The translations under genes and the position numbers were made by a program. Below the pieces are notes generated by a model. The model was not told the DNA's origin. It saw only the letters and a program-made list of their open reading frames with translations, and did not search any database. A stretch of DNA of 34,447 nucleotides from Candidatus Poseidoniales archaeon (GTDB lineage Archaea; Thermoplasmatota; Poseidoniia; Poseidoniales; Poseidoniaceae), in the NCBI GenBank assembly GCA_028283345.1, contig JAPOGE010000015.1:1-34447 (forward strand), written 5' to 3'. Below, piece by piece: positions 8,426-17,200 of the stretch; positions within the stretch are counted from its first letter, which is position 1; every line of letters begins with the position of its first letter.

Positions 8426-8983
8426 ATGGGTGGTCTGCGATTCGGCGTGAATATGGAGAAGTTTGCGGTCAAGCGCGGTCTAATAAAGCAACTCGGCACA
8501 TCTGGTCTGACACAATTGGGGGCGAAGCATTTCGACGATGTCGTCGCCTCTGCCGAAGGTGGTTTTACCGCTAGCAAAGGGATATTGACCCATGTCGAGG
8601 CAAAATATGATGGCGAAGGTGCATTGGTTGTCGATTCACAACAGATGCGCGGCGTCGACCTTGAAGCGTTGCTATCGGAAGATGGTGGTCGTGAAACCGC
8701 AATGGCCAGCCGTACTGCGTGGTCATCCTTCCTCGACGAGGCGACCGGATATTCCCCCAAGCAACGCAGCGATAAGGCCAAAGTGGAAGGAAAGAAACTA
8801 TCCAAGGCCAAGAGTTCAATCAGGATGGCACTGAAAATGATCGATATGTCGAAGAGTATCAGCGATGAGACCATTGTCAAAGTGCATGAGTTAATCGCCG
8901 AGATCGAGGAGAAAATCGAGCAGAAAAATGCCGCTCGGGCGCAATCCCTAGGTGAGAAATTGGGGAAGCTGGTCGAAAGTTGA
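8426..8983 (+). CDS. Conserved hypothetical protein, possibly DUF5611-like
   Basis: 185 residues from ATG 8426, chosen because a perfect GGAGGT lies 7 nt upstream; the frame is open further but those codons look non-coding. The N-terminal half is an alpha/beta region (FAVKRGLIKQLGTSG, LTHVEAKYDGEGALVVDSQ). SSFLDEATGYSPKQR follows, and the C-terminal third is a charged coiled coil. The FLDEATGY-x-x-KQR stretch reminds me of DUF5611 proteins of Thermoplasmata and methanogens, but that is from memory and unsure. It lies 33 nt upstream of tyrS and is probably co-transcribed with it. Confidence 0.65.
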   Translation: MGGLRFGVNMEKFAVKRGLIKQLGTSGLTQLGAKHFDDVVASAEGGFTASKGILTHVEAKYDGEGALVVDSQQMRGVDLEALLSEDGGRETAMASRTAWSSFLDEATGYSPKQRSDKAKVEGKKLSKAKSSIRMALKMIDMSKSISDETIVKVHELIAEIEEKIEQKNAARAQSLGEKLGKLVES

Positions 8984-9016
8984 AAACTGAGAAGACCACT
9001 CTATCGAGATGAAATC

Positions 9017-10189
9017 ATGAACACGATGGCGCAGATGAGCGAGACGGAAATCGACGCGGTGCTGGCGCCATACGCCGAGACCCACGAAGTCGTTGCCACC
9101 CTTGATTCCGACCAGCGCTCCCGTCTGGCGTGGATGGTCGGCAGTGCCCAGGAAGTGGTCGGCATCGACCATCTCGCCAACTGCTTGTCCACCGGGACTT
9201 CGGCCGGCGGTGACGGCATCATTCGCGCCTACGTCGGATTCGAGCCGAGCGGGCGCGCCCATATCGGCTGGAAGGTGCTCTCGCTGGCATTGAGACGAAT
9301 GCTCGACGCCGGTGTCAACGTACTGATTTTCATGGCCGACTGGCACGCCTGGGTGAACGACAAGTTCGCCGGTGACATGGCCAAGATTCGCACCACTGCA
9401 GAGTATATGGAAGATACCTTCAGGGTTCTACTCGGCCATCCCGAAGAGGGAGAGGGGGCTGGTCAACTCCGTTTCCAATACGCCAGCGAATTGATGGATG
9501 ACGGTGATTATTGGGCGCGCGTCCTGCGCTGTTCAAAGAATATGAGTCTGGCGCGAGTTCGCCGAACCTTCTCGATAATGGGGCGCGACGAGGATTCATC
9601 GGATGGTGATCTGTCAAAATTCTTCTACCCGGCGATGCAGGCGGCCGACATATTCGAGTTGAATATCGACATCGCCATCGGCGGGATGGACCAACGCAAA
9701 GCGCACATGTACATGCGCGAGGCCGGTGACAAATGGAATTGGCTGAAGGCGACCTGCCTGCATACTCATCTGATATCGGGCCTTAAGTCGGCCGGCACCC
9801 GTATGGAATCATTCGACCACAAGATGAGCAAGTCCGACCCCGGCGGGGCGTTATTGCTACACGATACCCCTGAGCGTATGCGCAAGAAGATACGTAAGGC
9901 TTTCCTCGACCCGGCCGAAGGTAACTCGCCGATCTACGAATTGTTCGAACACATCGTCCTACCTGAATTCGGCCAATTAACCGTCACCCCGAATCCCGAG
10001 TATGGCGATCCCAGCACATGGTCTGATATCGATGCATTCAAGGCTGCAGTAGCCGATGCGAGTATTCACCCACTCGATGCGAAATTCGCCGTGGCTGACG
10101 CCCTTTCGACCGGCTTGGCCGATTTGGCGGAACACTTTGAGGCGAATCCGGAAAAGTTGGCCGCGGTGGTAGAGTTCACCCAAGACTGA
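9017..10189 (+). CDS. tyrS: Tyrosyl-tRNA synthetase, archaeal/eukaryotic type
   Basis: 390 residues, class I synthetase. The HIGH-type signature is AHIGW (residues 81-85) after YVGFEPSG, where the Tyr contacts the substrate tyrosine. FYPAMQAADIF supplies the Tyr/Gln/Asp set typical of TyrRS, and GGMDQRKAHM follows. KMSKS is at 269-273. Together these exclude TrpRS. It charges tRNA-Tyr in the cytoplasm. The ATG at 9017 has GAGATGA upstream. The N-terminal 70 residues before the catalytic core are longer than in compact archaeal enzymes. It is downstream of the 8426 gene and on the same strand as the acyl-CoA dehydrogenase at 10254. Confidence 0.93.
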   Translation: MNTMAQMSETEIDAVLAPYAETHEVVATLDSDQRSRLAWMVGSAQEVVGIDHLANCLSTGTSAGGDGIIRAYVGFEPSGRAHIGWKVLSLALRRMLDAGVNVLIFMADWHAWVNDKFAGDMAKIRTTAEYMEDTFRVLLGHPEEGEGAGQLRFQYASELMDDGDYWARVLRCSKNMSLARVRRTFSIMGRDEDSSDGDLSKFFYPAMQAADIFELNIDIAIGGMDQRKAHMYMREAGDKWNWLKATCLHTHLISGLKSAGTRMESFDHKMSKSDPGGALLLHDTPERMRKKIRKAFLDPAEGNSPIYELFEHIVLPEFGQLTVTPNPEYGDPSTWSDIDAFKAAVADASIHPLDAKFAVADALSTGLADLAEHFEANPEKLAAVVEFTQD

Positions 10190-10253
10190 GACATTTTTCC
10201 TTAGCCAACGGTTATCAAGTGCGGGCTGTGGCATTGAGCCATAGGTGAAAAGC

Positions 10254-11429
10254 ATGGCTTACGAGGGCTTGGACTTCTATGATGTCGAATCACTGCTGAG
10301 TGAAGAAGAGGTGATGATTCGTGATATGGTGCGAGATTGGGTCGAGGACGAGGTCCTCCCGAAGATCGAGCACGCCTGTCGTGAGGGGATATTTCCCGAT
10401 GAATGGCGGGTTGCCCTAGGCGAGATGGGAGTCCTAGGTGCCCCATTGAAAGGCTATGGTTGCCCCGGACTGTCCTATATGGCATATGGCCTCATCTGTC
10501 AGGAACTGGAGCGCGGTGACAGCGGTCTGCGCTCATTTGCCAGCGTGCAGGGCTCATTGGCGATGTACCCGATATGGGAATTCGGTAATGAGGAGCAGAA
10601 GGAGAAATACCTGCCAAAGATGGCCAGCGGAGAATGGGTCGGCTGTTTCGGACTGACCGAGCCAGATTACGGCTCAAACCCAGGGGATATGATAACCAAG
10701 GCTGAGGATATGGGCGACCACTATCTGCTCAACGGCGCCAAGATGTGGATTACCAACGGCACCATTGCCGATGTTGCAATCGTCTGGGCGAAATTGGACG
10801 GAGTCATCAAAGGCTTCATCGTCGAGAAGGATGATGAAGGGTTCAGCGCTCCGGAAATGACCGGTAAGCACTCACTCAAGGCCAGCGTCACCAGTGAACT
10901 GGTATTCCAGGACTGCAAGATTCCCAAAGACCGAATGCTACCCGATGTGAAAGGATTGAAAGGCCCGTTCTCATGTCTCAACAATGCCCGCTACGGCATT
11001 TCATGGGGAGCAATCGGTGCGGCGCAAGCCTGTTTCCATTCGGCCAAGGAATACGCATTGTCGCGGATTCAATTCGACCACCCCATCGCCTCTTACCAGT
11101 TGGTGCAGAATAAATTGGCGTGGATGTTGAGGGAAATCACCAAGGCACAACTCCTCGCCTACCACCTGGGATTGAAAAAGGACGATAGTACGTGGTTTGC
11201 CGAACAGATTTCCTTGGCTAAGATGAACAACGTCGACATGGCGCTGGAAATTGCCCGGATGGCGCGTGACATTCATGGTGCCAATGGAATCCTCGATGAA
11301 TACTGTATCATGCGGCATATGGCGAATTTGGAATCAGTAAAAACATACGAAGGTACTCATGATATTCACAACCTGATAATTGGCAAGTACATTACCGGCA
11401 TTCAGGCTTTCACCAGGAAACTCGATTGA
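10254..11429 (+). CDS. gcdH: Glutaryl-CoA dehydrogenase-type acyl-CoA dehydrogenase
   Basis: 391 residues. The glutaryl-CoA dehydrogenase branch is clear from RSFASVQGSLAMYPI, GCFGLTEPDYGSNPG and the C-terminal KTYEGTHDIHNLIIGKYITG, which contains the catalytic Glu. Characterised enzymes of this branch oxidise and decarboxylate glutaryl-CoA from Lys/Trp breakdown to crotonyl-CoA, passing electrons to ETF; some relatives act on other acyl-CoAs. ATG 10254 has AGGTGA 5 nt upstream (10243-10248), better than the in-frame GTG at 10245 that overlaps it. It lies 64 nt after tyrS. ETF is encoded at 301-1986 in the same window. Confidence 0.9.
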   Translation: MAYEGLDFYDVESLLSEEEVMIRDMVRDWVEDEVLPKIEHACREGIFPDEWRVALGEMGVLGAPLKGYGCPGLSYMAYGLICQELERGDSGLRSFASVQGSLAMYPIWEFGNEEQKEKYLPKMASGEWVGCFGLTEPDYGSNPGDMITKAEDMGDHYLLNGAKMWITNGTIADVAIVWAKLDGVIKGFIVEKDDEGFSAPEMTGKHSLKASVTSELVFQDCKIPKDRMLPDVKGLKGPFSCLNNARYGISWGAIGAAQACFHSAKEYALSRIQFDHPIASYQLVQNKLAWMLREITKAQLLAYHLGLKKDDSTWFAEQISLAKMNNVDMALEIARMARDIHGANGILDEYCIMRHMANLESVKTYEGTHDIHNLIIGKYITGIQAFTRKLD

Positions 11430-11563
11430 CCTAAGTGAATCTATTCGACGTAACCCGAAGAGATGTGCCGTGATATTTCATCTTGGCCTTTTTACAATGG
11501 TCGCCCTCTAATGGGAATTTAGTAGGTCGTTTCTTACGCTACCATGTGATGAAATTAGAGAAA

Positions 11564-12020
11564 TCAATCGTCATCCACTTCAATCATGAAGAGGGAACTT
11601 TCCAAACTTCGCACTTCGTTTTCGAGTTCTTCAACCTCATTCTTTTCAAGGTCAGGGTTTTTCAACAGTTTCTTTATTTCCTCGACGCGAGACTTCGACT
11701 TCTTGCGCTCTTTCTGTTGCTTATTGTCCACCTTGGTCATCTGTGCCTTGGCAACGCGTTGACGAGAAGCCTTGCTTTTGTCTGGTGTGCCACTTTGTAA
11801 TTCGTCCAGTTTGACTGCAATTGGGTAGGGGATGACGATATTCTCTGTTGCGAATTGCTCATCAATCTCACTCAGCAACCAATCCCTCGCAATCAATTCA
11901 TCTGTGTAGCTTGAGGAAGAACAGTGGATAGTCGGTGAGGTCGCCACCAATCTCATCGGCATGGGCGGCATAGTTGCGAAACACACACCAAGCCCCGTTC
12001 ATGGGTGAGCGACAGGTCAT
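11564..12020 (-). pseudogene. Frameshifted C-terminal piece of an MscS-type channel
   Basis: Two overlapping frames carry one apparent protein. Frame A (12020 to 11898) encodes 40 residues ending DLTDYPLFFLKLHR and a TGA. Frame B (11564-11986) contains DELIARDWLLSEIDEQFA and NIVIPYPIAVKLDEL, then a Lys/Glu coiled coil. The RDWLLSEIDEQF...IPYP pattern matches the end of the MscS cytoplasmic domain (E. coli WDLLERIKREF...FPYP). The two parts would join near 11900 with a one-base shift. No channel helices are encoded upstream, where stops occur in all useful frames, so I read this as a truncated, frameshifted remnant. Frame B might still be expressed as a 140-residue protein. Confidence 0.5.
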
Positions 12021-12062
12021 GGACTTGATTAAACTGTCATATCACGTTGGTGCTCAAAGGGT

Positions 12063-12533
12063 TCAATCCTCAGTGTCAGCATTGCAGATCGGACACATCC
12101 CGCAGGTGCAGCCGGTGGGAGAGAAATGGGGGATGAGCCAAAAGCCCCCGAGTAGTGCGGTCGAGTAGTGAAGCACTCCTACGACGACGCGCGCCTCTTC
12201 GCTCCCCGCCGAGGTGCCTGTCAATATGCCGCAGGTCCACAGGGTCTCCAGTGTGGCCAGTATCAACGCCAGCACACCGAAATGTACCCAAGCACCGTCT
12301 CCCCACTTCCCGTGCATCCACATCCAAACGAACGCTCCGACAGTCCCGGCGATACAGCAGGTGAGGACCATCATCATGGTGAACTGGCCGAATAGCATCA
12401 CCTCACCCGAGATCATGTCTTTGGGATACTCATCGTATCCAGCCACCTTGAGCACGATAAGAATGAGAATGTTGGTCGTCGCAATTACTCCCCCTGCCTT
12501 CAATCCACCCAAGGAAATCTCTTTCGCATTCAT
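12063..12533 (-). CDS. Four-helix membrane protein with C-terminal cysteine cluster
   Basis: 156 residues from ATG 12533. Four hydrophobic segments are visible (around residues 10-30, 46-72, 82-104 and 118-136), and the tail ends CTCGMCPIC, a C-x-C-x2-C-x2-C cluster suited to binding metal. No family is recognised. The start is 2 nt after the TGA of the CDGSH gene (TGAAGATG), with a G-rich SD-like stretch inside that gene, so translation is coupled to it. The pairing of an Fe-S protein with a cysteine-tailed membrane protein suggests, as inference, a redox or metal-handling pair at the membrane. Confidence 0.7.
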   Translation of the reverse strand: MNAKEISLGGLKAGGVIATTNILILIVLKVAGYDEYPKDMISGEVMLFGQFTMMMVLTCCIAGTVGAFVWMWMHGKWGDGAWVHFGVLALILATLETLWTCGILTGTSAGSEEARVVVGVLHYSTALLGGFWLIPHFSPTGCTCGMCPICNADTED

Positions 12534-12535
12534 CT

Positions 12536-12784
12536 TCAATCCCCCTTCGAATGGGTGCCGTCGCAATACGGTTTGTTGCCGCTCCGGCGGCAGCCGCAGA
12601 GGGCGATATTGCCCGACTTCTCCGCCTTGAAGACAATTGGAGCCAGCCCGGTCTCCTCCTTCGAATGGGTTCCGTCGCAGCGGGGCTGGGAGCCGCTCCT
12701 GCCACAAGCGCACCAGGCGATTGTCTGACCTTCCTCGACCTCGATGATGTAGGGGCTGGACTGAGACGCGACTGGGTTTGCCAT
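12536..12784 (-). CDS. Tandem CDGSH iron-sulfur protein
   Basis: 82 residues from MANPVASQ at 12784. Two CDGSH motifs of the form C-x-C-x2-S-x3-P-x-C-D-G-T-H occur: CACGRSGSQPRCDGTH and CGCRRSGNKPYCDGTH. Each binds a 2Fe-2S cluster through three Cys and one His, as in the CISD3/MiNT type with two motifs in one chain. Known relatives transfer electrons or clusters. The two DNA segments are also similar (GAATGGGTxCCGTCGCA occurs twice on the plus strand), pointing to internal duplication. The start at 12784 is favoured over the upstream frame (to 12826) because a TATA-like box is centred 24-25 bp before it, as for a leaderless gene. Confidence 0.9.
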   Translation of the reverse strand: MANPVASQSSPYIIEVEEGQTIAWCACGRSGSQPRCDGTHSKEETGLAPIVFKAEKSGNIALCGCRRSGNKPYCDGTHSKGD

Positions 12785-12804
12785 GTCAATGACGTGAGTC
12801 TGGT

Positions 12805-12812
12805 GATATATC
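12805..12812 (-). promoter_or_regulatory. TATA-like box of the CDGSH operon
   Basis: GATATATC is centred about 24.5 bp upstream of ATG 12784, with no Shine-Dalgarno site between. This spacing puts the transcription start at the A of ATG, typical of leaderless archaeal mRNAs, and equals the spacing seen at 31664-31671. Confidence 0.45.
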
Positions 12813-12997
12813 AATTTACTAGTCACAGTTCACGGCCCGAGCATTCATCCGCGCAAGCGTCGACTGCAGGCTTACGCACCGCTGGGAAATGCGACACGTT
12901 CGGTGCGTTCAATTTCAGGCAGAATTCTCATTTCCCTTGTTAGTTCTCATCAATATGTCAAAGCACAGCGTCACAATCTTTTTGTTGCGAGAAATGA

Positions 12998-13230
12998 ATT
13001 TCATCGCATGGAGAATGGCTGATTATCCTGCTGTGTACGGTTTTCGCCGGGATTGTCAGTGGTGCTGATATTTACTTCAAGTTGGTCTGGCTCCCGAAGA
13101 TGCGTGAGGAGAATACAGCATGGTCCTTGCTGAAACTGTTCGTAGTTTTTTGGTTGCTTCCATGGCCACCCCCCCCCCCACGCTAAAGAGGCGTGAGAAC
13201 AAAGGAGCACGAGAACCAGAGGTCTTGTAA
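12998..13230 (+). pseudogene. Broken small membrane-protein ORF with an 11-C run
   Basis: In the 456-bp gap between the CDGSH gene and the methyltransferase, one plus-strand frame (12998-13186) encodes WLIILLCTVFAGIVSGA, then IYFKLVWLPKMREENTAWSL, then LFVVFWLLPWPPPPP: two hydrophobic helices around a charged loop. It has no good start in frame; ATG 13009 (MEN) is shifted by one base. At its end an 11-base C run (13169-13179) leads to a stop; one extra C would continue the frame as a basic tail (TLKRRENKGAREPEVL) to TAA 13228-13230. I infer a gene with one or two frameshifts. The remainder of the gap (12827-12997, 13231-13283) shows nothing I can name. Confidence 0.35.
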
Positions 13231-13283
13231 TTATGAATCCACAAGTGTTCGTACCCCTATGCGAGCATTTTGAAGAAATATAT

Positions 13284-14099
13284 CTACTTGGTGAGCAAGT
13301 AGCGATGATATCCCAGCGAACCGTTCTGGAAGGACTCGTAGACCGGCGTGCCGCGCACGCCGGCGAAGGTCTCGAAGCTGCGTCTGATGGCTAGCGATGT
13401 ACCATTCTTGATTCGAGCCTGCTTATCATCACTCATCTCGTCCAAGGCCTTGAGCACCTCTGCTGTGACGTCGGAATGCTCAACTATCCCGAATCCGGTG
13501 TCGAGGAAAATATCGTGGACCTCGCGCATCCTCGATTCATCTCTGAAATCGGTCCAGGCGAACAGACCACCGGAGCGCAACACGCGGTGAACCTCGGCGA
13601 CAAATGCACCCATATCGCTGTAGCAATGGCTGGATTCGACATTGTAGATGATATCGAAGGACGTGTCATCGAAGGGCAGGGCCATCGCGTTACCCTTGAC
13701 GAAATCGAGGTTACCCTGCCCCGCATACAACCGTTCACAGAGTTGAACGGCCTTGGCGGAGTAATCCACGGCAGTAAGGGTTGAAGGAGAATAGGTCCGG
13801 GCGATCCAGTCCGCGCCTCCACCTCTTCCCGAGCCCACTTCGAGGACATTCTTGCCTCCGAGTTCGATGTCGCGGATGTTCATGTGATAGAGTTGGATGA
13901 ACAACCGGTCGCTCTCATCCTTCTCGTCGAGAACCGGCTGGTCTGCATCGGTGAAACCATAGTTCATGTAGTTCAGTTCGCCCCACTCCTTCGCCTTCGC
14001 CAGACGCTGGTACCACAACCGCCACATGCCATCTCCCATCCTCGCTGGAAGAATATGGTGCATCGTTGCAAAGATGCGCGCTGGAATCCCGAGTCGCAA
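13284..14099 (-). CDS. SAM-dependent methyltransferase, Rv2952-like
   Basis: Up to 271 residues, class I methyltransferase. Motif I is VLEVGSGRGGG; LPFDDTSFDIIYNVESSHCY and VLRSGGLFAWTDFR follow. The order and spacing, including the early NYMNYGF, LYHMNIRDIELGGKNVLEV and the C-terminal YHRYLLTK, resemble mycobacterial Rv2952 (phthiotriol dimycocerosate O-methyltransferase), as I recall that sequence. Such enzymes methylate hydroxyls on lipids or other small molecules; the archaeal substrate is unknown. The start is uncertain: the first codon of the frame is TTG (14099), with ATGs at 14063, 14039 and 14027, the last preceded by GGGAGAT. It lies in an accessory region between the 11-C and 9-G runs. 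Confidence 0.82.
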   Translation of the reverse strand: MRLGIPARIFATMHHILPARMGDGMWRLWYQRLAKAKEWGELNYMNYGFTDADQPVLDEKDESDRLFIQLYHMNIRDIELGGKNVLEVGSGRGGGADWIARTYSPSTLTAVDYSAKAVQLCERLYAGQGNLDFVKGNAMALPFDDTSFDIIYNVESSHCYSDMGAFVAEVHRVLRSGGLFAWTDFRDESRMREVHDIFLDTGFGIVEHSDVTAEVLKALDEMSDDKQARIKNGTSLAIRRSFETFAGVRGTPVYESFQNGSLGYHRYLLTK

Positions 14100-14199
14100 T
14101 TCTCACACCCGTTCAGCGGACCCTCTACAAGCACATTTTGATATGCATGCCACTCTCAGGATATTCGAGTTGCATTTCCTCCGTCAGTCATGGAGGTGC

Positions 14200-14208
14200 G
14201 GGGGGGGG
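14200..14208. repeat. Nine-base G run in an intergenic gap
   Basis: A run of nine G (plus strand) sits in the 171-bp gap between the start of the methyltransferase and the end of the 5-oxoprolinase gene. Apart from it I see nothing in this gap. Similar runs occur at 13169-13179 and 16136-16144. Confidence 0.6.
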
Positions 14209-14270
14209 TGCGGATTCACAAGCGTCCGTACTCCCGACTTGGCCCAAGGACCACGATGCTCACAAATTCA

Positions 14271-17200
14271 TCATTCAGGTGACTGATTATCCCAGGCACC
14301 ACCACCTGGTGTCTCTATGAGGACCCCCATGCCAGCCTCAAGTATCTTCTCGAACCGACCTGGGAGCACTTCAAGTCGGCCATCTCTGTGGACCAGGAAC
14401 TGGCACCCCACCGCTCCGTCCGCCCCACCTTGCATGCCAGGAGGGGGGAACTCCCGTCGCGAGGATAGCAGGGAGAAGTGTAGCCGTCGTCGGGCCTCGA
14501 TGTGCCTGACCACACCATCCCCTCCGCTGACTCGTCCAGCGCCGCCCGAAGCACGCCTCCTGGCAAACCTGCGCACAAGCACAGGGTAGCGAGTCTCCAT
14601 CACCTCGACGTCGCTGATCAAGGTGTTGGTCATGTGCACATGTCGGCAGTCCACACCTCGCAAAGCCTCTTCTCCGGGATGCAGAAGTGGGCCTATCGCA
14701 CCACCTCCTCCACCGATGGTCTCGTAGAATCCGAAGCTATCATCACCGAAGGTCAGGTTGTTCATCGTGCACTGAGAGCCTGCCATCAGACCTAGTGTGC
14801 GCATCAGCAGGTCGACGACCAGTTGCGAGGTTTCGACGTTGCCGCCGGCGACCGCATCGTCTGGCCCAGGGTCGAGCAGAGAGCCCGATGGAATGAAGAT
14901 GTTGAAGGGTTTGAGACAACCTGAGTTGAGTGACAGGTCCTCACCGAGCAGAGTTCTGAAAACATAGAGAACCGATGCTTCGACCACCGCTCGGGGAGCT
15001 CGTAGATTTCCCTGTGCCGGGGTACCGGTGCCTGAGAAGTCGAGCCTTGCCTGCTCCCCGGTTATCTCGACTCGGACCTGCAATGGCGTACCATCGTCGA
15101 GATGGTCGATACCGCTGAAGGTCTCTGCTGGCAAGCGAGCCAGAGAGCGCCGCATCGCCCTCGCCCCTCTTTGCAGCAGTGCTTCCATGCCGCTGGTGAG
15201 TGCTGTTGCATCCCAGCGTCCGAGTGATTCAATGACTTGCTGGCGACCCAGCTCGTTCGCAGCAACCTGCGCCTCGAGGTCTGCGAGCACGGACTCGACA
15301 TCTCTCACCGGCCAAGGGCCACTCGACAGCACTTCCGCAATGTTCTGCCGCTGAAACTGACCATTCAAGACCACAGGTAGGGCATGGAAGCAGACCCCTT
15401 CCTCAGATGCACTGGATGCGCTGGGTGACATCGAGCCTGGTGTCGAGCCTCCGATGTCAGCATGGTGAGCCCTGTTACCACATAGGCAGATCAGGCGGTC
15501 ACTGTGGTCATGGACGGGTGTGACGACCGTCACATCAGGCAGGTGACTCCCTCCTTGTGTAGGGTCGTTCGTGGCTAGCACAAGGGCGGCAGGCCAAGCA
15601 TTGCCAAGACCGGATTCATTTTTCGCCTCACCTGGGTTGACAAAGGTGGAGAGGAGCGCTTCAATCGATGCTGACATCGCACCGAGGTGGACGGGGATGT
15701 GGGAGGTGTTTGCCACCAGTTGTCCGCCAGCATCGAACAATGCGCAGGAGTAGTCTCTTCGGCGAGCGACGTTGACCGAGCGAGCGGTTCGGCGCAGAGT
15801 CTCGCCCATCTCGGCCGTGATACCGTCAAGGTGCTGACTCAAAACTTCGAGCGAAAGCGGTTCCTTGTTCCATTCCTCGACACTTTTTGCTGTCACTGAC
15901 CGCATCGAAGGTGTGCTTGTTAGCCTGAGCACCCAGTCACCATGTTCGTCGAGGTCACCTTGCCATCCGCTCTCAATCCACAACATGTGGGTAGGTGTCG
16001 ATATCATCATCGGCCCATCGAAGCGCGTGCCTGTGGGCAATGCATCATCAGCCAACAGCGGTACGGTCCACCATTCTCCATCGATCCATACTTGAGCCGA
16101 TTCCTCTTCCTTCATGGATGAGGACACAACTCTGCGGGGGGGGGTCGGCTGACCTTTCATCGAGGGTCGTTTACAGGTCACTCTGAGCAGTACGAACTCC
16201 AGTTCCAGTCGTTCAGGCACATAGCCATGAGTACGACTGTGCCGGGTTCGAAATGCACTCTCCAGTTCATCGAGTCCCGCCCAGTCGAGGAAGACCACAT
16301 CCTCCCGTCCGCGTTGGCGCACCCCCACCGAGAACAATTGTTCGAGGCTAACGGAGCCGTGCTTGAGTGCTTCACTCGCCTGTGCAGCCAGTTCCTTCAG
16401 TCCCTGCTCTGCCTGCTGCAGTGCTGACTTATCCCAACCGAGGTGCACCGTACGCTCACGGCGCTCTGATCTTGTTGCCACTGCGACGCCACGAGCAGAC
16501 AATATTCCAGCGTCAGAAGGCACAATCACCATGCGGATGTCAAGCATCTCCGCCAACTTACATGCAAACTGTGGACCTGCACCGCCGAAAGCGATGAGGG
16601 CATGTTCGCGCACGTCATACCCTTCAGCCACGGTGACCTGACGCATAGCCTGCACCATTTGAGCGACTGCAACATCAAGAAATCCCTCGGCAAGGTTCAG
16701 CATCCCCGCCTCGGAATCCTGCTCTTCATCCGTACTGTCAAGAGCAGCTAGCAGGCTTTGCAGCGCTATGGATGCAGGCTTGTAGTCGAGCGGGCGGTCA
16801 GCATCGGGGCCGAAACAGAAGGGGAGGGCTTCGGGAGGCAAGCGTCCGAGGACGACCAATGCATCGGTGAGAGTGGGAGGTCCGCTGCAGCCATAAGATG
16901 CAGGGCCGGGTACCGCACCTGCACTCTGTGGTCCGACCCGAGGGCGACCTCCCTCTATCTGCAGGATGCTGCCCCCGCCGCTGGCGATGCTGTGAATGGG
17001 TAGTTGGGGCACCGGAATACGCCTGCCTGCAAGCATCCTATCCTCAGCGAGACTCGTACTGCCGTCCCAACGACACACGTCGGTCGAAGTCCCTCCCATA
17101 TCGAGACCAACCGCCTCCGCTAACCGGTGCCTGTGGGCAATTTCACCTACAGCAATCAGCCCTCCAGCAGGTCCCGACAACAGTAGTTCGCTGGCCGCCA

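Noticed and set aside
13001-13210. Minus-strand 69-codon ORF in the gap before the methyltransferase
   Set aside because: It is antisense to the more protein-like plus-strand membrane ORF and has no recognisable pattern.
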